From Blautia obeum ATCC 29174 (lineage in GTDB: Bacteria; Bacillota; Clostridia; Lachnospirales; Lachnospiraceae), in assembly GCF_025147765.1 (NCBI RefSeq), contig NZ_CP102265.1, forward strand, positions 1,923,001 to 1,987,000: a stretch of 64,000 nucleotides of DNA, given 5' to 3'. The notes beneath the pieces are model-generated. The model made no database searches, had not been told where the DNA came from, and was given only the letters and a program-made list of their open reading frames with translations. Shown here one piece after another: positions 35,394-42,943 of this stretch. The stretch's first letter is position 1. Each line of letters begins with the position of its first letter. The position numbers and the translations under genes are program-made.

Positions 35394-36188
35394 TCATCCA
35401 TTGTATGTCAGAAACCATCTTTCTGACAGAGGAAATTCTTTTTTTGACAATTGGAATAATTCCGTCAGTTCCTGAGGTGCCTGTGCCAGAGCATGATCGT
35501 ATAATCCGTGAAGTGTGTGTACAGGCACTGCACTTCCTGGAACCGGGTCTTTTTCCATAAAATATTCCATCATTTCAGAAGAAAGTTTTTTTCCAGCAAC
35601 TCGTGACAGGAACATCAGGAATTTTTTCCGGCGTCCATGATTATCGTATACAAGGCAGTTGGTAATCAGTTTTATCAACCTTAGAGAAGACATTATTTCC
35701 TTCGTCCGTATTCTGGGAATAGCTCTGTGAATCACTCGTGCATACGTAACGCGGGGAACAATGCCACAGGCCGGGTAATAATGATATGGATCTTTGTGAG
35801 TTTCAAGCATCAGCGTTCTGTCAAATTCTTTTTCAAGCAGGGTATGTGAGATGACATTGCGTTCAGCCATCTCGTAAACGAATGGATGACAGGCACTGTC
35901 AAGAAGATAGTGACATCCAAATCCGAGCAGATAAGCAAGTAATTTTTCGTCATGAGTTGTTCTTACGAGTGTCATTCCTCTTTCAAAGAATGGTGCTGCA
36001 CATTCTCTGTGCATGGCGATACCGGTTTCCGTAACTTTAGGTTTTAGCATATCATAGAAGAGAATATCCGGTCCATGAAGACCAATTCGATATAGGTTTG
36101 TATTTCTGCGAATCACTTTCTGAATTTCGGCAGGAAGTTTTGCATATATTTTTTTACCAAACAGATCATGTGCATAAGTAGTTGGCAT
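35394..36188 (-). CDS. Zinc-dependent phospholipase C family protein
   Basis: 264 residues from MPTTYAHDLFGKK; a GTG three codons earlier is in frame, but GAGG is better placed for this ATG. The family is named from zinc phospholipase C; here visible are HDLFG, LHGPDILFYD (about residues 38-47), HRECAAPFFERG, and GCHYLLDSACHPFVYEMAE (about 90-108) with His/Asp metal ligands. No signal peptide, so it may be cytosolic and not secreted. It ends 58 bases before dacF and starts just after scpB. Confidence 0.82.
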   Translation of the reverse strand: MPTTYAHDLFGKKIYAKLPAEIQKVIRRNTNLYRIGLHGPDILFYDMLKPKVTETGIAMHRECAAPFFERGMTLVRTTHDEKLLAYLLGFGCHYLLDSACHPFVYEMAERNVISHTLLEKEFDRTLMLETHKDPYHYYPACGIVPRVTYARVIHRAIPRIRTKEIMSSLRLIKLITNCLVYDNHGRRKKFLMFLSRVAGKKLSSEMMEYFMEKDPVPGSAVPVHTLHGLYDHALAQAPQELTELFQLSKKEFPLSERWFLTYNG

Positions 36189-36206
36189 CCGGGGCACCTC
36201 ACTTTC

Positions 36207-36776
36207 CTAAATATCTAGCTTCAACTGAATCTCCTCTTCAGCTTCTGCTTTAAAATCTTCCAGACGCACCGGATCAACAGAAGGCAGCTCTTCGAGGCCC
36301 TGAACACCAAAGCATCGGAGAAATTCTTCTGTTGTTCCAAAAAGAATCGGGCGACCCGGAGCGTCCAAACGTCCCAGCTCTCTGACAAGTTCATATTCTA
36401 CTAATTTATTGATGGCGTGGTCACATTTGACGCCTCGAATTTTTTCGATTTCTGCTTTGGTTACCGGCTGTTTATATGCAATGATGGAAAGCGTTTCCAG
36501 CATAACATCTGTAAGTGCCGGCTTTTTGGGATGCATCGCAAGCCGGATAAGACATTCATAGTATTCTTTTTTGCTGCAAAGCTGATAAGACTGTTCCAGT
36601 TCAATGATCTGGATACCACGATCTTTTTTCTGGTATTTGTCCATCATATTTTGAATGATCTTACGAGTGGTTTCTTTATCCTGTTGAATAGCATCTGCAA
36701 TCTGCGACAGTTCTACCGATTCACCCATTGTAAACAAAATTGCTTCAATTGCAGCTTCTAATTTTTTTATTTCCAT
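36207..36776 (-). CDS. scpB: Segregation and condensation protein B
   Basis: 189 residues. ScpB dimers with two winged-helix domains regulate the SMC-ScpA ring that condenses and segregates chromosomes. IEAILFTMGESVELSQIADAI (about residues 9-29), TVMLETLSIIAYKQPVTKAEIE-type core (ALTDVMLETLSIIAYKQPVT, about 86-105) and the C-terminal RPILFGTTEEFLRCFG are clear. It follows scpA by 42 bases. Confidence 0.95.
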   Translation of the reverse strand: MEIKKLEAAIEAILFTMGESVELSQIADAIQQDKETTRKIIQNMMDKYQKKDRGIQIIELEQSYQLCSKKEYYECLIRLAMHPKKPALTDVMLETLSIIAYKQPVTKAEIEKIRGVKCDHAINKLVEYELVRELGRLDAPGRPILFGTTEEFLRCFGVQGLEELPSVDPVRLEDFKAEAEEEIQLKLDI

Positions 36777-36818
36777 ATATAATTTCCTCAGGTTTTATAT
36801 TTCGTTACGGAATTATCA

Positions 36819-37604
36819 TTATTCATCTGCGAATTCTGTCAAATGTGTCCAGGTTTCCGGATCCTGTGTGACATCGACCTGAATATCATCAAACAGCTCG
36901 TCCTGTTGTACATGAATATAGCCCATTTTCATTAACTCCAGGATAGATAGAAAGGTTACGATAACCTGAACTCTGGATGACTGGCTGGTGAGTAGCTGAC
37001 GAAAACTGAATTTCCGGTGTTCGGCTGCATAGCTTTTCATTGCCAGCATTTTGTCAGAAAGACTGACTTCTTCTTTTTCAATTGTTCCAAATTTGCTTCG
37101 GATCGGATCAATCTTTGACTCCTGCTTTTTCAGGATAGACTGATAGATATTGTTGAGTTTCTCCAGAGTCAGTCCGGCGAGAAGTTCTGCCGGATCAACC
37201 GGTTCACGATATTTCAATACTTCATCAGGAATGCTGGGGTTTTTATAAAAAACGCCGGCAGCATTATCCATGTAATCCTTCAGTTCATAGGACATGTATT
37301 TATACATTTTGTATTCCAGAAGTTTCTGTACAAGTTCCTCGCGGGGATCTTCTTCTTCGCCCTCTTCATTTACTTCTTTTGGAAGTAGCATCTTACATTT
37401 GATATCCAGAAGTGTGGCCGCCATGACCATGAATTCGCTCATTGTTCCCAAGTCTTCCTGCTCCATGGAATGCAGATATTCCATATACTGATCTGTGATC
37501 TCTACGATTGGAATATCGTAAATGTCTATTTTGTTTTTTTCAATCAGATGGAGAAGAAGGTCAAGAGGACCTTCGAATACATTAATTTTAACAGGTATTG
37601 CCAT
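36819..37604 (-). CDS. scpA: Segregation and condensation protein A
   Basis: 261 residues. ScpA is the kleisin subunit bridging SMC heads. The N-terminal signature KINVFEGPLDLLLHLIEKNK (residues 6-25) and IYDIPIVEITDQYMEYL, followed by the acidic linker NEEGEEEDPREELVQ (about 99-113) and the C-terminal winged helix (FLSILELMKMGYI) are seen. It starts 2 bases after the phosphoesterase stop. Confidence 0.96.
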   Translation of the reverse strand: MAIPVKINVFEGPLDLLLHLIEKNKIDIYDIPIVEITDQYMEYLHSMEQEDLGTMSEFMVMAATLLDIKCKMLLPKEVNEEGEEEDPREELVQKLLEYKMYKYMSYELKDYMDNAAGVFYKNPSIPDEVLKYREPVDPAELLAGLTLEKLNNIYQSILKKQESKIDPIRSKFGTIEKEEVSLSDKMLAMKSYAAEHRKFSFRQLLTSQSSRVQVIVTFLSILELMKMGYIHVQQDELFDDIQVDVTQDPETWTHLTEFADE

Positions 37605-37606
37605 CT

Positions 37607-38425
37607 TCAGTGTTCCTTTACTGATTTTGTAGATTGGGGATACAGGTTTATAAGAACAAGTTCCCTTGGATTATGGATACGGACAGGAATGGTATGCTCG
37701 CCAAGACCGGCACTTACGATCATATGCTGCTTTCCTTTTTTAAATTCCCCACAACAGAATGGTGGAAAGAGCAGGTACTGAGGACAGGTGAGACCATGGT
37801 TTTGATCCAGACGCAAAACTCCTCCGTGATAATGCCCTGAAAGAATCAGATCAGCTCCCCAGGAAAAATAAGTATTTCCATATTTGGGATTATGTGCCAG
37901 TAATACATGAAATCCCGGTTGGGAAGGTGTACCGATCATCTCTTCCATTGCTGTCAGACTCAAAGCCGGTGAATTCGGTTTGTGATAATATTCGACTGGA
38001 AGTTCAAGTCCATGAAATACAAAATCATTTCCCTTCAACTGAACAGATGTATGTTCATTGTGAAGAAAACAAATGCCGGCAGATGTAAGCAGTTTTTCAT
38101 AGTTTGAATAGAAAATCTCAGTCTCTGGATTGAGGAGCATTTTGTATTCGTGATTTCCAAGTGCATAAAAAACAGGAATCTGATCACAGATCCGGAGCAG
38201 CAGACTAGCTGCCGCTTCCAGAGTTTCTGTGTCTCTGCTTACAACCAGATCACCGCAGACCAGAACTGCATCAGGCTGACTGGAAATAATTGCTTTGTAT
38301 AAAGTCTGGTGATTCTTTCCAAATACAAGGCCATGCAGATCTGCAAGAATGGCGAAAGTAACTTTTTGTTTGCCGGTAAGCCTGGTGCTGGAAATGTTAT
38401 AAGTACTTATCTTAAAACTTTTCAT
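37607..38425 (-). CDS. Calcineurin-like metallophosphoesterase
   Basis: 272 residues. Metal-binding motifs in order: ILADLHG (about residues 26-32), VCGDLVVSRD (about 56-65), LGNHEYKM (about 90-97), LLAHNPKYG and LSGHYHGG (about 195-202). The set is complete, so it should be an active dinuclear-metal phosphoesterase, with unknown substrate; UDP-2,3-diacylglucosamine-type and YkuE-like members are close in pattern. No signal peptide is evident. It precedes scpA by 2 bases. Confidence 0.88.
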   Translation of the reverse strand: MKSFKISTYNISSTRLTGKQKVTFAILADLHGLVFGKNHQTLYKAIISSQPDAVLVCGDLVVSRDTETLEAAASLLLRICDQIPVFYALGNHEYKMLLNPETEIFYSNYEKLLTSAGICFLHNEHTSVQLKGNDFVFHGLELPVEYYHKPNSPALSLTAMEEMIGTPSQPGFHVLLAHNPKYGNTYFSWGADLILSGHYHGGVLRLDQNHGLTCPQYLLFPPFCCGEFKKGKQHMIVSAGLGEHTIPVRIHNPRELVLINLYPQSTKSVKEH

Positions 38426-38446
38426 TATACTCCTTTATAATACGGA

Positions 38447-39475
38447 TTATTTGCCAAAGCCACAGTTTGGAAAAGTACAGACATCACAGTTCAGACAAAG
38501 TCCTCCCTCACCATATGATGCAATTTCATCTGCGCAAATCCGGTCATCGGCCATAATACGGGGAAGAATAAGATCGAATACAGTCCGTCTGGCATACATG
38601 ACACAGCCTGGAAGACCAAGGATAGGAATGATTTTATCATTATTTTGGTAATAGGAAAGAAGAAGCATGGCACCAGGAAGAACCGGTGCTCCATATGTGA
38701 CAATTTCTGCACCGGTATCTTTGATAGCACCGGGGGTACGATCATCAGGGTCTACACTCATTCCTCCGCTGCAGATCACCATATCGGCACCCTGATCTAT
38801 AAAGCTCAGAATATCTGAGGTAATCTGGCTGCGCTCATCCCCAGGCAGTGTCTGCCCCAAAATCTGACATGAGAATTCGTCAAGTTTTTCTTTCAAGACT
38901 GGAGTGAAAGTATCTTTGATCAGTCCTTTTTGTACTTCGCTTCCGGTCGTAATGATTCCAACTTTTTTAGAACGGTACGGAAGGATGGAAAAAATCGGTT
39001 TTGTTCCGGCCACTTTCTCTGCCTTATCCATTTTGGATTTTTCGATAACCAGAGGAATGATTCTCGTTCCGGCAATTTTATCTCCTTTTTTTACAGGAAA
39101 ATCACCATGTCTGGAAGCAATCATCATTTCACCCAAGCTGTTGACTGCAAGCAATGCATCTCGGCGGATTTTGAGTACGCCATCACAGTCGGCAATCAAT
39201 TCGATCTTTCCTTCTTTGATATCACTGCCGTGCATATGAATATCAGCGGATATACGGTAGAGAATTTCTGCCGCTTCATTTTCGTGAAGAATACCCTCCT
39301 GTTTTTCCCAAACATAAAGATGTTCTTTTCCGACGGAAAGAAGTGCCGGAATATCTTCTTCGCGAACGATGTGACCTTTTTTAAAGAGAACACCCTTTTT
39401 TTCATCCTTTATAATTTGTGTTATATCATGGCAAAGCACATGCCCGACAGCATCTTCTGTACGAATCTCTTTCAT
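38447..39475 (-). CDS. Molybdopterin-binding protein (MoeA/MoaB-like) with Cys-rich tail
   Basis: 342 residues from MKEIRTEDAVGHVLCHDITQ; AGGAG sits 9 bases before this ATG while the earlier ATG abuts it. A MoeA-like first part (GVLFKKGHIVREEDIPALLS) leads to the MoCF/MoaB fold: VGIITTGSEVQKGLI (about residues 171-185), CSGGMSVDPDDRTPGAI (about 236-252) and PGAMLLLSYY. The end carries CLNCDVCTFPNCGFGK with a CxxCxxCxxxxC set. No molybdoenzyme or other cofactor gene is nearby. It may act in molybdopterin insertion for selenium-dependent hydroxylases, which is inference. Confidence 0.82.
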   Translation of the reverse strand: MKEIRTEDAVGHVLCHDITQIIKDEKKGVLFKKGHIVREEDIPALLSVGKEHLYVWEKQEGILHENEAAEILYRISADIHMHGSDIKEGKIELIADCDGVLKIRRDALLAVNSLGEMMIASRHGDFPVKKGDKIAGTRIIPLVIEKSKMDKAEKVAGTKPIFSILPYRSKKVGIITTGSEVQKGLIKDTFTPVLKEKLDEFSCQILGQTLPGDERSQITSDILSFIDQGADMVICSGGMSVDPDDRTPGAIKDTGAEIVTYGAPVLPGAMLLLSYYQNNDKIIPILGLPGCVMYARRTVFDLILPRIMADDRICADEIASYGEGGLCLNCDVCTFPNCGFGK

Positions 39476-39561
39476 TGCATCCATCTCCTGTTCCTGCGAA
39501 ATTCTGTCGAAATCACTCTGGAATTGCTGTTTATTTCGTCTACAGCAACCATTTAGATTTT

Positions 39562-39591
39562 ATTATACCTCGAACAGAAGGAAATTGTCAA
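39562..39591 (-). promoter_or_regulatory. Sigma-A promoter of the molybdopterin-binding protein operon
   Basis: TTGACA (perfect), 18 bases, TATAAT (perfect) on the minus strand, about 87 bases upstream of the start. The -35 begins 8 bases from the stop codon of the next gene. Confidence 0.82.
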
Positions 39592-39599
39592 AATAATTG

Positions 39600-40799
39600 T
39601 TAACACCAGAAAGTACAGAGGGTATCTTTCAGACAATCGGTATATTTTCTGATTCTTATTGATTCAGAATATATGACCGGTATGCGACCAAGCTCCTTCT
39701 GACCGGAAAAATATATGATTTCTCCAGCCTTTTCTCCTTTTTTTACAGGGGCGTTCACAGAGGCAGGATGAATGTATTTTTTGTTTACCGTCGTAATCTT
39801 TGTTCCATCGGTACTTAAATAGCGAAAAGTTTTTCCATATTGAACAGCTGCTGATCTGTGAAGTCCTCTTTTTACAGGGATAGCAGGGAGTGACTCCGGA
39901 GTGTTATCTTCATAGATGCTACATCTGGAAAATCCGTAATCCAGAAGAGCTGCGGCATCTTTTAATCTTGCTTTATAATCAGGAGCAGCCATTACCACAG
40001 ATATCAGTTTCAGGCTATTTCTCTCTGCTGTTGCTGAGAGACAAAATCCTGCTTTACTAGTACTCCCCGTTTTGAGTCCTCTGCATCCGGGATAAGTCCG
40101 AATCAGTCGATTGGTATTGGTGAGTCCGAATTCTTTGATTCCCTGACTTGTTTCATGGATAATTGTTTCCATCCATATAGAAGAATAATCAAGAATTTTC
40201 GGATATTTTACGATGAGTTCCCGACTCATGATCGCAATATCATTTGCGGTTGTGTAATGCTCGTCAGAATCCGTCAGACCACAGCAGTCAATAAAGTGAG
40301 TATTTTTCATTCCCAGACGGTCAGCACGCAGGTTCATCTGTGCTACAAATTCCTGTTCTGAACCGGAGATAAACTCGGCCATTGCCACACTGGCATCATT
40401 ACCTGAGGCAATGACGATACATTTTATAAGCGTTTCTACTGTCTGTATCTCTCCTTCTTCAAGAAAAACCTGTGATCCGCCCATGGATTTTGCATGTGCG
40501 CTTGTTGTGACTGGATCAGTCAGGGAAATGTCCCCAGCATGTAAATGGTCAAAAATAAGTATCAATGTCATAATCTTTGTGACACTTGCCGGACTTCTGC
40601 GAGTATCTTTATCCTTGGCATATACGAACTGTCCGGTTTCAGCCTCCATAAGAACAGCGCTGGGAGCAGAAAGTTCGGGACCGGATGTGGAATTTTCCTG
40701 TCCGGCATAGACAGAGATCATACAGATATGTAAAAGCAGAAAAAAGAAACATAACGGAAGGAGAAGATATTTTTTGCGGAGGATTTTGTTATTTCTCAT
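39600..40799 (-). CDS. D-alanyl-D-alanine carboxypeptidase (second copy)
   Basis: 399 residues from MRNNKILRKKYLLL; an in-frame Met 23 codons upstream was set aside because AGGAAAA SD and the signal peptide (hydrophobic core about residues 9-28, then VYAG) fit here. S11 motifs: SVTK (in SPASVTKIMT), SGN (IASGNDAS), KTGS (RGLKTGSTSK). It removes terminal D-Ala of peptidoglycan. It shares domain layout with the protein at 34142-35335 but is clearly divergent in sequence, so an old duplication. No clear terminator follows. Confidence 0.9.
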   Translation of the reverse strand: MRNNKILRKKYLLLPLCFFFLLLHICMISVYAGQENSTSGPELSAPSAVLMEAETGQFVYAKDKDTRRSPASVTKIMTLILIFDHLHAGDISLTDPVTTSAHAKSMGGSQVFLEEGEIQTVETLIKCIVIASGNDASVAMAEFISGSEQEFVAQMNLRADRLGMKNTHFIDCCGLTDSDEHYTTANDIAIMSRELIVKYPKILDYSSIWMETIIHETSQGIKEFGLTNTNRLIRTYPGCRGLKTGSTSKAGFCLSATAERNSLKLISVVMAAPDYKARLKDAAALLDYGFSRCSIYEDNTPESLPAIPVKRGLHRSAAVQYGKTFRYLSTDGTKITTVNKKYIHPASVNAPVKKGEKAGEIIYFSGQKELGRIPVIYSESIRIRKYTDCLKDTLCTFWC

Positions 40800-40870
40800 A
40801 AAAATTTTCCTGTCAGGCACTTTAGTATTATTGTAGCGGACAATCATAAAAATATACCTAAGAAACATAA

Positions 40871-40924
40871 AAACAGTATCTTTCCGCAGTTAAAATCCGC
40901 GGAGGATACTGTTTCTGTAAAAAA
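40871..40924 (-). terminator. Intrinsic terminator of cls
   Basis: AAACAGTATC / GATACTGTTT with an inner TCCGC/GCGGA stem. On the minus strand it ends in TTTTTATG, 19 bases after the cls stop. Confidence 0.82.
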
Positions 40925-40942
40925 GCTTCATCCAAATGGATG

Positions 40943-42505
40943 TCAGAGTAAAGGTGCAAACAGGCGAAGAATACTCTGAAAAGCCCGTATGACAATGTTT
41001 CGGTTCCGACAGAAATCAATACTGATCGGATCACAGTAATTGAGTGTTTCCTGAAAGTCAGACAAGATGTCCTGGATAACTTTGTTTTTATAAAACCATA
41101 CACCATTTTCAAAATGCAGATACAGACTGCGGTAATCCAGGTTGATTGTCCCAACGACGGCGATTTCATCATCGCAGACGAAAGACTTTGCATGAAGGAA
41201 ACCTGGCTGGTATTCATAAATATGAACACCTGCCTCCAGAAGTTGTTCATAATAAGACTGTGTCAATAAGAAGACCATTTTTTTATCAGGAATCCCTGGT
41301 GTCATAATACGGACATCAACGCCACTTTTGGCTGCCAGACAGAGAGCCGTCATCATTTCATTATCAATGATCAGATAAGGCGTGCAGATATATACATATT
41401 TGCGGGCACGGTTAATGATGTTGAGGTAAACATTTTCACCAACAATTTCTCCATCAAGAGGTGTATCACTGTAGGGCTGTACATATCCGTCACTTTCAAA
41501 TGAGTCTGGATGAAAATGATGTGGCAGATGCAGTTCATGGTCAATTGGCTCGGATGAATTGGCAATTACATTCCACATGTGCAGGAACATAACGGTCATA
41601 TTCCAGACAGCTTCTCCTTTCAGCATGACTGCCGTATCTTTCCAGTGACCAAAACGACGCTTCTGATTAATATATTCATCAGCAAGGTTAATTCCGCCGG
41701 TGAATCCTGTTTTACCATCAATAACACAGATTTTACGATGATCACGATTATTTTGAACGATATTCAGAAGCGGACGAAATGGATTAAAAACCTGGCATTG
41801 AATGCCTTTTTCGCGAAGAAAGCGTTCATAATGATAGGGAAGTGTTGTGAGGCATCCAAAACCATCATAAATCAGGCGGACGTCAACTCCTTCGGTTGCT
41901 TTTCGTTCAAGAATATCCAGAATCGTTCGCCACATCACGCCATCATTGATAATAAAATATTCGATGTAGATATAATGTTCTGCCTGCTCCAGTTCACGAA
42001 CAAGCACAGGGAACATATCATCTCCTACCTGGAAATATTCAGCAGTTGTATTAGTGTGAACCGGGAAACTGGAGTATTGATGAATATATCTGGACTGGAC
42101 TGCCGCAGATTGAGAGGATTCCTCAAGACTTCTGGCGACATCAGGATCCTGTTTCATATAGGAAAAGCTTTCCTCCTGAACCTGTGCATATTTATTCTGG
42201 ATTGCCTGTGCAATTCTGGATTTACCAAAAAGTATATACAACATAACTCCTAAAACAGGGAGACAGAGAATCAGAATCGTCCATCCGAGTTTATAAGACG
42301 GATTGATCTTTTTGTTTACGATCCAGAGTACGACCAGGATGCTGATCATACTGATTACATGCGAAATATATTTTGAATATGCTGCCAGTCTCCATGCGGT
42401 GATCAACAACCATGTAAGCTGAAGCATCAGCGCAACTGCAACATAAAAAATTCGATTAAATAATAACTGTAAGATTTTCTTGAAGGTATGAATGATACGA
42501 TGCAT
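40943..42505 (-). CDS. cls: Cardiolipin synthase (phospholipase D superfamily)
   Basis: 520 residues. Joins two phosphatidylglycerols into cardiolipin at the membrane. Two or three N-terminal helices (about residues 18-75), then two HKD sites: HRKICVIDGKTGFTGG (about residues 257-272) and HAKSFVCDDEIAVVGTINLD (about 440-459). The domain order is that of ClsA. It has its own terminator, and SD AAGGGAC precedes the ATG. Confidence 0.95.
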   Translation of the reverse strand: MHRIIHTFKKILQLLFNRIFYVAVALMLQLTWLLITAWRLAAYSKYISHVISMISILVVLWIVNKKINPSYKLGWTILILCLPVLGVMLYILFGKSRIAQAIQNKYAQVQEESFSYMKQDPDVARSLEESSQSAAVQSRYIHQYSSFPVHTNTTAEYFQVGDDMFPVLVRELEQAEHYIYIEYFIINDGVMWRTILDILERKATEGVDVRLIYDGFGCLTTLPYHYERFLREKGIQCQVFNPFRPLLNIVQNNRDHRKICVIDGKTGFTGGINLADEYINQKRRFGHWKDTAVMLKGEAVWNMTVMFLHMWNVIANSSEPIDHELHLPHHFHPDSFESDGYVQPYSDTPLDGEIVGENVYLNIINRARKYVYICTPYLIIDNEMMTALCLAAKSGVDVRIMTPGIPDKKMVFLLTQSYYEQLLEAGVHIYEYQPGFLHAKSFVCDDEIAVVGTINLDYRSLYLHFENGVWFYKNKVIQDILSDFQETLNYCDPISIDFCRNRNIVIRAFQSILRLFAPLL

Positions 42506-42563
42506 AAATGTCCCTTTTTATTGTTTTACAGCATTGTTAATTTAGTGACGATTCATAAATCTT

Positions 42564-42598
42564 AAAAATCCCTGACGGAATTGTCGTCAGGGATTTTT
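42564..42598 (-). terminator. Intrinsic terminator of rpsU
   Basis: AAAAATCCCTGACG / CGTCAGGGATTTTT, a 14-base perfect stem with a seven-base loop and a U run on the minus strand. Confidence 0.9.
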
Positions 42599-42606
42599 GC
42601 GCACAA

Positions 42607-42783
42607 TTAATTATATTTACGTTTTCTTGCGGCTTCAGATTTTTTCTTACGACGAACGCTTGGTTTCTCGTAATGCTCTCTTTTGCGGATTTCCTGCTGG
42701 ATACCTGCTTTTGCACAGCTTCTCTTGAATCTGCGAAGAGCGCTATCTAAAGTCTCGTTTTCTTTTACGATAACGTTTGACAT
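42607..42783 (-). CDS. rpsU: 30S ribosomal protein S21
   Basis: 58 residues, MSNVIVKENETLDSALRRFK through a basic C-terminal tail (RRKKKSEAARKRKYN). A small-subunit protein near the mRNA channel. AGGTG lies 7 bases before this ATG; upstream in-frame Mets were rejected because they lie in the promoter. It is monocistronic, with its own palindrome-bearing promoter and strong terminator. Confidence 0.97.
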   Translation of the reverse strand: MSNVIVKENETLDSALRRFKRSCAKAGIQQEIRKREHYEKPSVRRKKKSEAARKRKYN

Positions 42784-42852
42784 AGACTCACACCTAACCT
42801 CCCTCCAGTTGTAGATTGTGCTAAAATACAACTGTCTGGGTATTTTTCTTGC

Positions 42853-42891
42853 ACGAATGTTATTATATAACATAGCTGTAACATTCGTCAA
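42853..42891 (-). promoter_or_regulatory. rpsU promoter with overlapping palindrome (possible operator)
   Basis: TTGACG, 18 bases, TATAAT on the minus strand (-35 at 42886-42891, -10 at 42862-42867). A ten-base perfect inverted repeat ACGAATGTTA (42853-42862) / TAACATTCGT (42879-42888) covers both promoter boxes, and a smaller ATGTTAT-TAT-ATAACAT palindrome is centred at 42865. The arrangement looks like a repressor site, with no regulator identified. Confidence 0.6.
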
Positions 42892-42943
42892 CATTTTTTG
42901 GCTAAATTTAGAAAAAAATTATTTCATCAAAAAACAGTTCTTA

